A stretch of DNA of 64,000 bases from Oscillospiraceae bacterium (GTDB lineage: Bacteria > Bacillota > Clostridia > Oscillospirales > Oscillospiraceae), in assembly GCA_015068455.1 (NCBI GenBank), contig SVKO01000005.1:124001-188000 (forward strand), written 5' to 3'. Below, piece after piece: positions 25,490-33,843 of this stretch (positions are counted from its first letter, which is position 1; the number at the start of each line of letters is the position of its first letter). The notes beneath the pieces were generated by a model, which was not told the DNA's origin, did no database searches, and saw nothing but the letters and a program-made list of their open reading frames with translations. The translations under genes and the position numbers were made by a program.

Positions 25490-26805
25490 TCACACCCCAA
25501 TCCCTTGATCTGCACCAGAGAGCGCATATCCTTTTCGTGGAGATATGCGTCCTTCATGTGTTCCAGCGTATCCAAAATGGCCTCATAGCCGAACATTCCG
25601 CCGCCCTCCACCACATTGACGAAGTTGTCGGTGTTGGTAAAGTGGGCGGCTTTCTGGCCCACGGCAAGAAAGCCCGTCTTCGCCTTGGAGCTGTGGAAGC
25701 GCATCTTGGAATGGACGGTCGGATAGAGGGTCAGGTCGGGATAACGCTCACGCAGGGCGTCAAAAGCCGGCCTTTCCTCGCCGGATATGCTGTCGAGGTA
25801 CACCCGCTCCACCCGGAAGCCGGCGTCCAGAAGCAGCAGCGCCAGCCCCAGGGGCCGCGGGCTGTAGGTATAGTCGATGGCGATGGGCGTGTCGCCGATG
25901 AGCGCCAGGGCGTCTTCCAGAGCTTTATTGCACTGTTCCCGCTTTCCGGCAAACTCCGGCGCTTCCACGCCGAGGACTTCCGTCAGGGTGCGGAAGCCGG
26001 CCTCGATCTCGTCATAGTCAAAGCTGAAGGGCACATAGATGTGCCTTCCCCCCAGGCGTTTTTCCAGGATGTCTCCCCCCGCCGCCGCGGCGGGATAATA
26101 GGAAATATAATATGCGCTCTCGGCCATGCGCTGATACTGCGCATAGGTTTCGCAGGACGTGATCTCATGCACCCGGAAGTCCCGGCTGCGCAGGAAGCGC
26201 ATCAGATCGCTGTTTTCCCGGGTGGGCAGGTCGTTTCCGATGATGGCCACGGCCTTCGGATCGATTTGCCGGGGCTTGAGCAGGTCATAGAGCCGGGCGC
26301 GCATGAGCTGGTCCGGGGTCAGGCCGCTTTTTCGCATGATGGGGTTCATATAACAATCCGTGAAATCCACCGCCGGGAATCTGGACCGAAGCTCGCCGTA
26401 GATATAGTCCAGGTCGCAGCCGGTGAAGTGATGCACGCAGCTGGTGTAGACCAGCACCGCCGGCGGCAGCTTGGGTAGCTTGCGGAGGATATCCGTCACG
26501 CCCTCGATGACCAGCTCCTCCATGTCGCCGTCCAGAAGATTGTGCTCCCGCACGGCCACGGTGGAAAAGCGGTCCATGGCGTTCATCTCCGCCGCGGTGA
26601 GCACCACGCCCCGCAGGCAGCCCGCGGCGCACACGAAAATCTCGTGGGCCTCGGGGATGAGCATGCCGGTGTGGACGATGTTCCAGGTGCCCCGGGCGGG
26701 CGAGGAGTACTCCAGGCCGGAGGCAAAGGGCGCCGGAAAATCTGCTTCCGCGATGCGCACGCATGCGCCGGTCATATCCGGCCCGTCGCTGACACGCCTC
26801 AGCAT
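25477..26805 (-). CDS. Nitrogenase component 1-like protein, NifD/K superfamily (B)
   Basis: The 442-residue second subunit-like protein has [14 protein letters not shown] (about residues 56-69, the GxGC block) and [19 protein letters not shown] (about 118-136, the third cluster cysteine block). The C-terminal lobes begin at [13 protein letters not shown]. With protein A it probably forms the heterodimer or heterotetramer that receives electrons from the NifH-like ATPase. It lacks recognisable cofactor ligands of true nitrogenase. It overlaps the nifH-like gene by 7 bases. Confidence 0.85.
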   Translation of the reverse strand: MLRRVSDGPDMTGACVRIAEADFPAPFASGLEYSSPARGTWNIVHTGMLIPEAHEIFVCAAGCLRGVVLTAAEMNAMDRFSTVAVREHNLLDGDMEELVIEGVTDILRKLPKLPPAVLVYTSCVHHFTGCDLDYIYGELRSRFPAVDFTDCYMNPIMRKSGLTPDQLMRARLYDLLKPRQIDPKAVAIIGNDLPTRENSDLMRFLRSRDFRVHEITSCETYAQYQRMAESAYYISYYPAAAAGGDILEKRLGGRHIYVPFSFDYDEIEAGFRTLTEVLGVEAPEFAGKREQCNKALEDALALIGDTPIAIDYTYSPRPLGLALLLLDAGFRVERVYLDSISGEERPAFDALRERYPDLTLYPTVHSKMRFHSSKAKTGFLAVGQKAAHFTNTDNFVNVVEGGGMFGYEAILDTLEHMKDAYLHEKDMRSLVQIKGLGCECCL

Positions 26806-27563
26806 AACGGCACCCCGCAGACCTCCAGAAGCTTCCGTGCCAGGGCCCGGTACTCGCCCGCCATGGCGCTGTCGGGGAAGGCCTCGATCACGGTCTTTCC
26901 CAGCTCCTCCGCCTGCTGGACGGTCTCGCTGCGGCTGAGGGCGGCGATCACGCTGCTTCCGATGTCCTCAGCCAGCTCCTGCACCTTTTCCTCTTCGTTT
27001 TTGACGTTTCTCCGGTTGAGGATCACACCGCCGAGCCGGGCATAGCCGCGGCCCTTAAAGCTTTCCACCGCCATGGCGATGTTCGCGGCGGCGTGGATCG
27101 CCATGTTTTCGCCGGAGGTGATGACGAAGATCCTGTCGGCGTAGCCGGATCGCATGGGCATGGAGAAGCCGCCGCATACCACGTCGCCCAGCACGTCATA
27201 GATCACCACGTCCGGCCGGAAGGTCTCATAGGCCCCCTTCTCCGCCAGCTTCTCCAGGGCGGCGATGATGCCGCGCCCTGCGCAGCCCAGGCCGGGCTGG
27301 GGGCCGCCGGCCTCCACGCAGATGACGCCGCCGTAGCCCGGGGTGGTCATCTCCTCCAGGGTGATATCGTTCTTTTTTTCCCGCACCAGCTCCAGCACGG
27401 TGGGGATCCGATCCCTGCCGTGCAGGCTCACCGTGGAATCCGCCTTGGGGTCGCAGCCGATCTGCATGACCCGCAGGCCCATATCCGCCAGGGCGGCGGA
27501 AACGTTGGAAACCGTGGTGGATTTCCCGATGCCGCCCTTTCCGTAGACTGCTATTTTGATCAT
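26799..27563 (-). CDS. NifH-like ATP-dependent reductase (Fe protein)
   Basis: The 254-residue protein has Walker [10 protein letters not shown] (8-16), CDPKADST (37-44), and the two cysteines that bridge the [4Fe-4S] cluster in a Fe-protein dimer: Cys94 in GLGCAGRG and Cys130 in [10 protein letters not shown]. Arg97 of GCAGRG, the ADP-ribosylation position in nitrogenase, is kept. It is somewhat shorter than NifH (about 290) and ends without the usual C-terminal tail. It is the electron donor for the two adjacent component-1 proteins. No nifB, nifE, nifN or nifV is in the window. Confidence 0.93.
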   Translation of the reverse strand: MIKIAVYGKGGIGKSTTVSNVSAALADMGLRVMQIGCDPKADSTVSLHGRDRIPTVLELVREKKNDITLEEMTTPGYGGVICVEAGGPQPGLGCAGRGIIAALEKLAEKGAYETFRPDVVIYDVLGDVVCGGFSMPMRSGYADRIFVITSGENMAIHAAANIAMAVESFKGRGYARLGGVILNRRNVKNEEEKVQELAEDIGSSVIAALSRSETVQQAEELGKTVIEAFPDSAMAGEYRALARKLLEVCGVPLC

Positions 27564-28636
27564 GATTCGGGTTCCTTTCCGCCAAAATCGTCTTTGGCAA
27601 AGGTGGTCTTGACGCTGATCCCCGGCAGCAGGGTCAGCCGGTGCGTCAAGGCGCGGATCTCGGATTCCGCTCCGCGCAGTGTGATGTTGATGATATATGC
27701 TCCGTACCGGCGCATGCCCATGCGGCCCACCAGCAGATGGCTGTATGCATGCAGTATGGCGTTGATCTGCTCGGAAGCGCGGTTGGAATCCATGATCACC
27801 GCGGTTGCCGCCAGGATTTGCCGGTCCTGTTCTTCCGTCTTATTTTCGTCGCCGGAAATACTCAGCGGAACGACGTTCAAAAGCTCCTGACTGCCGGTCT
27901 CCACAGGACGGACCACGGCATTGACTCCGAACGCGCTTCGGATCTGCGCCTCCGTGACCACATCCGGGCTCCGGCCAAATATGCCGGGCTCGCCCTTTTT
28001 CAGCAGCAGAGCCTTGTGGGAGCGCTGGAGCGCGTGGGCGGGATAATGGGTGTTGAAAACGCAGGCCATGCCGCTCTGGGCAAGACCGGTCATGGTATCG
28101 AGAACAACAAGCTGATTCTTAAAATCCAGATTGGATTCCGGCTCGTCGAAAATCAGCAGCTCCGGCTCCGCGGCCAGGGCCCGGGCGATCAGCACCATCT
28201 GTTTCTCGCCGCCGGATAGCTCCGTGCAGTTTTTATCCGCCAGCGCCGCAATATCCAGCCGCTCCAAAGCCCGCTCCGCCGCAGCATAATCCTCCTTTTT
28301 CGGCGTAGAAAAGCTGCCGATCCGGCTGCTTCTGCCAAGAAGCACCGTTTGGAACACGCTGTAAGCAGGCGCCGCAGATCTGGCCTGGGGCACATAGGCC
28401 ATTTTCCGCCACAGCCTGCGCGGCGAAATCTCCCGGATATCTTCGCCGTCGAGCAGACAGCGCCCCGTCTTCCACCGGAGCATACCCGTCACGCAGCGCA
28501 GGAGGGTGGTCTTGCCCGCGCCGTTGGGACCCAAAATGGAAAGGATCTCCCCGTCGCACAGATCGAAATTCACGCCGCGCAGGATCTCCGGGCCTTTGGG
28601 ATAGGCAAAGGCGCCGTTTTCCACCTTCAGAATCAT
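27560..28636 (-). CDS. ABC ATPase fused to TM1266-like regulatory domain
   Basis: The start is the ATG at 28636, overlapping the permease stop as ATGA; the frame's extension to 29008 lies within the permease gene. Residues 1-255 are a FecE/BtuD-type ATPase with Walker [12 protein letters not shown] (about 35-45), signature LSGGEKQM and Walker [10 protein letters not shown]. Residues 270-358 are a second domain, [17 protein letters not shown] and [12 protein letters not shown]. It lines up with the standalone TM1266 protein encoded at 29788 (EEINRLLHMASDSIIGRMG and LDGVNAQAIFAR). Such a C-terminal addition is not normal for FecE. It suggests that transport is gated by the same signal that TM1266 reads. 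Confidence 0.9.
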   Translation of the reverse strand: MILKVENGAFAYPKGPEILRGVNFDLCDGEILSILGPNGAGKTTLLRCVTGMLRWKTGRCLLDGEDIREISPRRLWRKMAYVPQARSAAPAYSVFQTVLLGRSSRIGSFSTPKKEDYAAAERALERLDIAALADKNCTELSGGEKQMVLIARALAAEPELLIFDEPESNLDFKNQLVVLDTMTGLAQSGMACVFNTHYPAHALQRSHKALLLKKGEPGIFGRSPDVVTEAQIRSAFGVNAVVRPVETGSQELLNVVPLSISGDENKTEEQDRQILAATAVIMDSNRASEQINAILHAYSHLLVGRMGMRRYGAYIINITLRGAESEIRALTHRLTLLPGISVKTTFAKDDFGGKEPES

Positions 28637-29649
28637 AGCCGCCACCCCCCGCTTCTGCGCATCAGCACAATGAAAAACGGCGCGCCGATGATGGCCGTCA
28701 GAATGGACACGGGGATCTCCGCGGCACTGACGGAACGGGCACAGGTGTCCACGCAGATCATAAACGCCGCACCCAGGCAGACCGAGGCGGGGATCAATGC
28801 CCGGTGGTCGCTGCCGAACTTCATCCGGCACATATGGGGAATCAAAAGGCCGACCCAGCCCACCTGGCCGCACATGGACACCACCGACGCAGTCATGACG
28901 GTGGCGCAGATCACGGTCACAGTCCGCAGCGCGCCGATGTGCACGCCGGAGGAACGCGCCTCGTCGTCGGACAGGGGCAGCAGATTCATCCGCCAGCGCA
29001 TCAGCCAAAGAACGACAATCGCAAGCAGGATGGGCGGCGCGCCGTAGGCGAGGGTCTTATAATTGGCTTTGTCCAGACCGCCCATGAGCCAATAGGTGAT
29101 GGCCGGGAGCTGCGATTCGGCGTCAGCGGCGAATTTCACCAGGGAAACCAGCGCCGAAAACAGGGAGCCGATCATGATGCCCGAGAGCACCACGGTGCTC
29201 AGGCCCCTTCCCCTGCCCCGGACGCACAGCCAGGTCAGCGCCACGGCGCTAGCGCCCATGGCCAGGGAGGTGAGCTGAATGCCGATCATCTTGAATCCCA
29301 GCAGGATGCCCAGGGCCGCGCCGAAGCTGGCTCCGCTGGCGACGCCAAGCGTATCCGGCGTGGCCAGGGGATTGGCAAACAGGCTTTGAAATGCGCAGCC
29401 CGCCACGGAAAGCCCTGCGCCGGCCAACGCAGCAAGGATGATCCGGGGCATGCGCAGCTGCCAGAGGGTCTTTTCCGAAAGCTCTTCCAAGCCGGGGGAC
29501 CCGGATAGCTTTGCCAGGAGGCTTTTCACCACATCCGCAGGCGGAATCTGAATGCGTCCGATCCCCAATGCAGCCAGTGCGGCCGCAACCGGAAGCAACG
29601 CAAGTACCATTGTCCACAATACGGACAGTCTGCCCTCTCGTCTGCGCAT
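28633..29649 (-). CDS. FecCD-type ABC transporter permease
   Basis: The 338-residue membrane protein has about nine to ten hydrophobic helices. The FecCD hallmark RMPRIILAALAGAGLSVAG (about residues 68-86) is present, followed by QSLFANPLATPDTLGVASGA. Near the C-terminus it has the GLLIPHMCRM loop, which contacts the ATPase. This family moves Fe-siderophores, haem or vitamin B12. The gene follows the TM1266 gene after a 138-bp spacer with a terminator-like hairpin and overlaps the ATPase gene. Confidence 0.93.
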   Translation of the reverse strand: MRRREGRLSVLWTMVLALLPVAAALAALGIGRIQIPPADVVKSLLAKLSGSPGLEELSEKTLWQLRMPRIILAALAGAGLSVAGCAFQSLFANPLATPDTLGVASGASFGAALGILLGFKMIGIQLTSLAMGASAVALTWLCVRGRGRGLSTVVLSGIMIGSLFSALVSLVKFAADAESQLPAITYWLMGGLDKANYKTLAYGAPPILLAIVVLWLMRWRMNLLPLSDDEARSSGVHIGALRTVTVICATVMTASVVSMCGQVGWVGLLIPHMCRMKFGSDHRALIPASVCLGAAFMICVDTCARSVSAAEIPVSILTAIIGAPFFIVLMRRSGGWRL

Positions 29650-29670
29650 TCAGAAAAACCTCCCTTCAAT

Positions 29671-29787
29671 GAAAAATGCCGCACTCCCCGGGAGCACGGC
29701 AAAAAACGCATAAAAACCGCGCACCGCAGCTTTCGCCTCAAGCAGGTTTCGGCGTCAGGGGATGCTGAATATGAAAAACGGAATATT
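29671..29787 (-). promoter_or_regulatory. Structured leader with internal terminator before FecCD permease
   Basis: The 138 bp after the TM1266 stop contain a compact structure (CAGC...GCTG enclosing CGCC...GGCG, about 29727-29766). A strong hairpin follows at 29678-29700 (11 bp with three non-canonical pairs) and then ATTTTTC, a typical intrinsic terminator. The permease ribosome site comes only 15 bases later. This could be simple attenuation after TM1266 or a metabolite- or metal-sensing riboswitch. I do not recognise a known family. Confidence 0.5.
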
Positions 29788-30033
29788 TTAGATTCTTGCA
29801 AAAATGGCCTGGGCGTTGACGCCGTCCAGCGCTTCGAGCGACTGGACCAGCATGCTGATCTCGGGCTCCGGCGCATCAATCGCGACAGAGATGAGATTGA
29901 CGCCCTTTTCGGGATAAGGGATGCCCATGCGGCCGATGATAGAATCGGACGCCATATGCAGCAGCCGGTTGATTTCCTCAACCTTTTCCGCGCTGGATAC
30001 GACGATGCTGACAACAGCAACTTTGGTTTCCAT
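29788..30033 (-). CDS. TM1266 family iron-only hydrogenase system regulator
   Basis: The start is the ATG at 30033 (METKVAVVS) with AAGGGTGG upstream; longer frames cross the promoter. The 81-residue protein matches the small ferredoxin-fold TM1266 family. Members are found next to [FeFe]-hydrogenase maturation genes and resemble the ligand-binding domain of NikR: two beta-alpha-beta units with IIGRMGIPYPEKGVNLIS at the centre. It is the first gene of the operon and lacks a DNA-binding domain, so it may act as a co-regulator. Confidence 0.88.
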   Translation of the reverse strand: METKVAVVSIVVSSAEKVEEINRLLHMASDSIIGRMGIPYPEKGVNLISVAIDAPEPEISMLVQSLEALDGVNAQAIFARI

Positions 30034-30054
30034 AAAACCACCCTTTCTTTGTTG

Positions 30055-30083
30055 ATTATACGAAATATCCGGGGCATTGTCAA
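30055..30083 (-). promoter_or_regulatory. Consensus sigma-A promoter of the nitrogenase-like operon
   Basis: TTGACA (complement at 30078-30083), exactly 17 bp, TATAAT (complement at 30055-30060), both hexamers perfect. It drives TM1266 and, by read-through, the seven genes down to hydF. Confidence 0.92.
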
Positions 30084-30090
30084 TGATACA

Positions 30091-30121
30091 AACGGATGAA
30101 AACAAAACGTTTTCATCCGTT
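30091..30121 (-). terminator. Perfect 13-bp inverted repeat after membrane-protein gene
   Basis: AACGGATGAAAAC and its complement flank a 5-base loop, starting at the stop codon of the 30120 gene. With the following GTTTGTAT on the minus strand it can be a weak terminator. Its nearness to the next promoter (30083) also makes an operator role possible. Confidence 0.55.
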
Positions 30122-30743
30122 AAATGATCTGATAATAATGGCAGACAAGCCATGCCAGGCCGCAGGCGAATATGCACAGCACGCTGCCGCCCAGAAACTC
30201 GTCCCATTTGTGACGTTTGGCCGTGACCGAGGCCCAGAATATCGACAGATAGCAAACGGCGCCGATGATGATGCCCGCCAATCCCAGATAGTAGCCCGAG
30301 AGCACCACCGGCCCCGTCACACTGCATCCGTGGCCGCTGGCCCGCAGATGAAAAACCTTGTTCCACAGCAAAAGCAGCAGGACGGAAAGCAGATAGATGG
30401 TATATACAAAGATCTGATGTCGGTTGGTGCTGAATAATTTGGCATAAAGCCAGCCAAGAACATACCCCGACAGGGACAGCACAAAGGCCAGGTTCCTCTG
30501 CCCCTCCCTGCCCTTTTTCCGGACGCACGGGATCATCCAGGACAGCGGATAGGCCGCCAGCGGGATCAGCGCCAGGCAAACGAGCATGGCGGCGATATCG
30601 ATCTCATTGTTGAAAAACCCGTCGGCAAACAATGCCAGCACAAGCACCAGCAGGCAGACCATGACCGGCGGAATGGAAATGATGCGAATCACATAGGCCA
30701 GGAATAATTTGACCCGCTCCGTCATGCTGCGCTGAGGCTGCAT
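30120..30743 (-). CDS. Polytopic membrane protein, possibly PAP2-like
   Basis: The 207-residue protein has six to seven hydrophobic helices. The loop FHLRASGHGCSVTG recalls the SGH motif of PAP2 lipid phosphatases, but the other two PAP2 motifs (KxxxxxxRP and SRxxxxxHxxxD) are not clear, so enzymatic activity is doubtful. Its start overlaps the degV stop as TAATG. DegV binds fatty acids, so a lipid-related role would fit the neighbour. Confidence 0.55.
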   Translation of the reverse strand: MQPQRSMTERVKLFLAYVIRIISIPPVMVCLLVLVLALFADGFFNNEIDIAAMLVCLALIPLAAYPLSWMIPCVRKKGREGQRNLAFVLSLSGYVLGWLYAKLFSTNRHQIFVYTIYLLSVLLLLLWNKVFHLRASGHGCSVTGPVVLSGYYLGLAGIIIGAVCYLSIFWASVTAKRHKWDEFLGGSVLCIFACGLAWLVCHYYQII

Positions 30744-31606
30744 TATCGCTCGCTCCCCAGGAAGAACAGCGCCAGGGTGCCGGGCCCCGAATGGGCGCCG
30801 ATGACCGGGCCGACATCTGTAATGAGATCGGCGCGGCGGCCCGTGCGCTGGAAGATCATATCCTCGAGCAGTTTGGCGTCGTCAATGCAATCGCCGTGGG
30901 AGATATAATAAAATCCCTCGGGATCAAGCGCGCTCTGCATAAACCGCTCCATCATGGCGGCAATGGACTGTTTTCTGCCGCGGATCTTCTTAACCGGAAT
31001 GAGCCTGCCCTCGTCATCCACGTGAAGGACCGGCTTGATCTGCAGCAGGGTGCCTGCCAGGGCGCTGGCAGCGCTGACTCTGCCGCCGCGCTTGAGATAG
31101 ACCAGATTGTCCACCGTGAACCAATGGCACAGCGAGGGCAGGGTCCGGCGGGTATATTCCGCAACGTCTTCCAGGTCTGCGCCGGCGTCACGACGCTCAA
31201 CCGCAAGGCGGACAAGCATTCCCTGTCCGGCGGAGGCGCAGCGGCTGTCGATACAGACGATCTTCCGCTCGGGATACTGCTCCATCAGATCTTTTGCGAT
31301 CAGCTTTGCCGTCTGGCAGGAATTGCTCAGCGCCGTGGCAAAGCCGATATAGAGAATATCGAGTCCATCCTGCAGCACTGTCTCAAAGCACTTCTGATAT
31401 GCTTCCATGCCCACAGCCGCCGTCTTTGCCACACGGCCGTCACGCATATACTGATAGAATTCGCTGATGGGCATTTCGCTGTTGGTATATTCCCGGTCAT
31501 CTCCGACAAAATGGAATGTCAGTTCTGCGCATTTCACATCCCATTCTTTTAAAATCGCGGGATGAATATCGCAGGCAGTATCGGTAATGATTTGATAGTT
31601 GTTCAT
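30743..31606 (-). CDS. DegV family fatty-acid-binding protein
   Basis: The 287-residue protein has the DegV fold: an N-terminal EDD-type lobe (YQIITDTACDI), GMLVRLAVERRDAGAD in the middle and a C-terminal lobe ending in IGAHSGPGTLALFFLG. FakB/DegV proteins carry fatty acids to the FakA kinase for phosphorylation. The GAHSGPG and SNSCQTAK segments that contact the carboxylate are present. It is the first gene of a two-gene operon behind a palindromic operator. Confidence 0.93.
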   Translation of the reverse strand: MNNYQIITDTACDIHPAILKEWDVKCAELTFHFVGDDREYTNSEMPISEFYQYMRDGRVAKTAAVGMEAYQKCFETVLQDGLDILYIGFATALSNSCQTAKLIAKDLMEQYPERKIVCIDSRCASAGQGMLVRLAVERRDAGADLEDVAEYTRRTLPSLCHWFTVDNLVYLKRGGRVSAASALAGTLLQIKPVLHVDDEGRLIPVKKIRGRKQSIAAMMERFMQSALDPEGFYYISHGDCIDDAKLLEDMIFQRTGRRADLITDVGPVIGAHSGPGTLALFFLGSER

Positions 31607-31630
31607 ATCTTGATCCTCCTGAAGGAATTC

Positions 31631-31677
31631 AATCTAATATCGCATATTAGATTATCAGATAGGAAAACGCAAGTCAA
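31631..31677 (-). promoter_or_regulatory. degV promoter with perfect palindromic operator
   Basis: TTGACT (complement at 31672-31677), 17 bp, TAATCT (complement at 31649-31654). Overlapping the -10 and start region is a perfect inverted repeat, AATCTAATAT with complement, spaced by CGC (31631-31653). A homodimeric repressor bound there would block transcription. No regulator gene is adjacent. Confidence 0.78.
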
Positions 31678-31718
31678 CAAGGAATTTGACATTTGCCCAG
31701 GATTATCAAAAAAAATCA

Positions 31719-31750
31719 AACACGGCAGACGCCGGACCGTCTGCCGTGTT
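31719..31750 (-). terminator. Terminator of HAD gene
   Basis: Twelve-bp arms (AACACGGCAGAC and complement) overlap the stop codon and are followed on the minus strand by TGATTTTTTTTG. Confidence 0.88.
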
Positions 31751-32402
31751 ATCGATCGAGGAGCTTTGCCAGGGACGCCACCGTGGGCGCATAGTGCCTG
31801 CAGTTTTCCCGCATAAATCGCTCGATGGGCTGCAGATCATTGGACCACCCGGCGGCCAGGAAATCCACCCCGGCTGCCCGGGCCATGTCATAGCCCGGCT
31901 TGAGATCGTCCACCATCAAAAGCTCGTCTGCCCGGAAGCCCAGCCGGGCCATGATATCCGTCAGCGGGTAAGGATTGGGCTTTCGCTGCTCGGGCGGTTC
32001 GTCCCAGCCGTAGACGAGCGTCGGCTCCGGCAGGCCGTTCTCCCGCCAGTCCCGGCGGATGTGCTCGCCGAGGGAGTGGGATACCACGCAGACCGTACCG
32101 CCGCGCTCCACATGACGCCAGAGCACCTCCCGGATGCCGGCATAGGCAGCGGGGATGTGACTGCGCACGTATTCACGCCAGAACTCCAGCTCCAGCTGCA
32201 GTTCCCTGTCGTCGAGTCCGAAGTCCTCGCGGCACATAGGCACAAAGCCGGGCGAAAAATTCTTCAGCCAGTAATCCTCCAGAGAAATGGTCATGCCGGG
32301 CCGGTAGATCTTCAGATACTCCACGAAGCAGGGGTAATGGATCGTGGCAGTGCTGTTGACCACGGTGTCGTCGTGATCCATCACCAAACAGGGATATCGC
32401 AA
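31749..32402 (-). CDS. HAD superfamily phosphatase
   Basis: The 217-residue protein has the HAD motifs: MDHDDTVVNS (nucleophile and acid Asp), VVSHS (motif II), the conserved Lys in RKPNPYPL and LMVDDLKPG (motif IV Asp pair). A helical cap lies at about residues 18-85, as in phosphoglycolate-type phosphatases. The start appears to be TTG at 32400-32402, because GGAGGTG lies just upstream; the first ATG is seven codons later. The substrate is unknown. Confidence 0.88.
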   Translation of the reverse strand: MRYPCLVMDHDDTVVNSTATIHYPCFVEYLKIYRPGMTISLEDYWLKNFSPGFVPMCREDFGLDDRELQLELEFWREYVRSHIPAAYAGIREVLWRHVERGGTVCVVSHSLGEHIRRDWRENGLPEPTLVYGWDEPPEQRKPNPYPLTDIMARLGFRADELLMVDDLKPGYDMARAAGVDFLAAGWSNDLQPIERFMRENCRHYAPTVASLAKLLDR

Positions 32403-32482
32403 GGGCGCACCTCCTTCCGCCGTTTTGCTCAGTATACGCGGCGAAAGCAGCTTTTGTCAAATCCAGATTGGACAAAAAGCCC

Positions 32483-32510
32483 TTGCAAACAACGCAAAGG
32501 ATGCTATAAT
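32483..32510 (+). promoter_or_regulatory. Promoter of PH-domain gene
   Basis: TTGCAA (32483-32488), 16 bp, TATAAT (32505-32510), 30 bases before the start of the PH-domain gene. Confidence 0.75.
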
Positions 32511-32540
32511 ATAAAAAACCAACAATAAGGAGATGCCGAT

Positions 32541-32930
32541 ATGAAAGAAGTATGGAGCGATAAAAAACGAACGATTTTCGGTCTGCCCCTGTCCTTCACC
32601 AAATACATCTTAGACGAAGAGCGTCTGTTTATCCGCAGCGGCGTCTTCACCAAGGTCGAAGATGAGATCTGGCTGCACCGCATCATGGACATCACCCTTC
32701 GTCAGACCTTCCGGCAGCGCCTCGAGGGCGTGGGCACCATCCACTGCTGCAGCTCCGACGCCTCCCAGCGGGAGTTCAGCATCAAAAATGTCAAGCATCC
32801 CCGCGAGGTTCGCGAGCTGCTCTCCTCCATGATCGAGGCCGAGCGCGAGAAGAAGCGCGTCATCTTCCACGAAACGCTGATGACCACCCCCGAGGACGAC
32901 GATTCCATTGCCTCCAGAGTTCATAAATAA
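32541..32930 (+). CDS. Bacterial PH-domain protein (YdbS/DUF304-like)
   Basis: The 129-residue protein has the bPH_2 pattern: KYILDEERLFIRSGVFTKVEDEIWL, then RIMDITLRQTFRQRL and GVGTIHCCSSD. The final helix holds VKHPREVRELLSSMIE. It lacks the membrane spans of full YdbS, so it is a soluble single domain. It is monocistronic between its own promoter and terminator, with AAGGAGATG upstream. The role is unknown. Confidence 0.88.
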   Translation: MKEVWSDKKRTIFGLPLSFTKYILDEERLFIRSGVFTKVEDEIWLHRIMDITLRQTFRQRLEGVGTIHCCSSDASQREFSIKNVKHPREVRELLSSMIEAEREKKRVIFHETLMTTPEDDDSIASRVHK

Positions 32931-32942
32931 AGCTTCATCAAA

Positions 32943-32981
32943 AGCAGACACACGGCACCCCGCCGCGCTGTCTGCTTTTTT
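32943..32981 (+). terminator. Terminator after PH-domain gene
   Basis: AGCAGACA and its complement close a GC-rich stem that is followed by TTTTTTAT. Confidence 0.82.
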
Positions 32982-33000
32982 ATATGGCTGAAGTCCGATC

Positions 33001-33036
33001 GAAAAATCCCGGTCTGATATGAAATCAGACCGGGAT
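33001..33036 (-). terminator. Terminator after zinc-ribbon gene
   Basis: Thirteen-bp perfect arms (ATCCCGGTCTGAT and complement) are followed on the minus strand by TTTTTC. Confidence 0.88.
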
Positions 33037-33060
33037 AATCTATGGATGCGGTTTTTTGAC

Positions 33061-33795
33061 CTATTCCTCCACCTTGACCAGCGTGATATCCAGGCCCATG
33101 TCAAGCATGTTTTCCAGGGTGATCACGCCGTTTTCCAGTTTTCCTTCGATGGTACTGGTGCCGTCGTTGATGCTGATGACGCCGTCCTCAAGAGTCCAGG
33201 TGCCGTTGCCCTTGTTCTCACCTGCTTCAATGCGGCACTTGCCGCCCTTCTGCAGTTCGATCGTGAAGCCGCCTTCAAAGATTTCGTCGAGATTCAGATC
33301 CATGCCGTACATGGAAGCCGTCGACCCCTTATAAAGGCCGAGATTCGGATCGTTCGCCGCTGCGCGGCCGGAACCGCCGAAGGCAAGCACAGCGATACCG
33401 ATCAGCGCCAGCGCCGCAAGGATGATCACGGGGATCAGCCATTTCCTGCTCTTTTTCTTCGGCTGCTCGCCGTAGATCGGCTGGGCGTAGGCAGGCTGTG
33501 CGGCAGCATAGATCGGTTGGACGGGCGCAGCATCTGCCGCCTGAACCGGCGCAGACGTCACGGAAGGCGCTTCCGGCGCTTCATAAACAGCCGGATCTGC
33601 GCTGACGACCGGTTCGGCCGACTCCACCGGAACGGCAGGTGCTTCGGGAATTTCCGGGACGGCGGGCACGGAATCGGTAATCTCCGGCTCGGGTGCGCTT
33701 CGCACAGGCTCCGGCGCGCCAAGCTTGGCGCCGCAGGAACCGCAGAAGGCCGCGCCTTCGTCGATCTGAGCGCCGCAATACGGACAAAATGCCAT
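33061..33795 (-). CDS. Zinc-ribbon membrane protein with extracytoplasmic domain
   Basis: The 244-residue protein starts with a double-Cys zinc ribbon (CPYCG, then CGSCG, residues 4-23). A long Pro/Ala/Glu/Val linker (about 25-112) follows, then a basic KKKSRK and one membrane span (about 118-138). The C-terminal beta-rich domain (150-244) has a lipocalin-like GKCRIEAGENKGNGTWTLED stretch, similar to lipoproteins that report on stress. It follows the GatD-like gene by 48 bases and may be co-transcribed. The function is unknown. Confidence 0.8.
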   Translation of the reverse strand: MAFCPYCGAQIDEGAAFCGSCGAKLGAPEPVRSAPEPEITDSVPAVPEIPEAPAVPVESAEPVVSADPAVYEAPEAPSVTSAPVQAADAAPVQPIYAAAQPAYAQPIYGEQPKKKSRKWLIPVIILAALALIGIAVLAFGGSGRAAANDPNLGLYKGSTASMYGMDLNLDEIFEGGFTIELQKGGKCRIEAGENKGNGTWTLEDGVISINDGTSTIEGKLENGVITLENMLDMGLDITLVKVEE

Positions 33796-33843
33796 TTGAA
33801 AACCTCCTTTTTCTCTTTACAAATCACTTCTTTATTTTCCGAT

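Noticed and set aside
24344-27563. True nitrogenase nifHDK
   Set aside because: The subunits are short, the cofactor Cys/His ligands are not recognisable and no nifB, nifE or nifN is present. It is called nitrogenase-like only.
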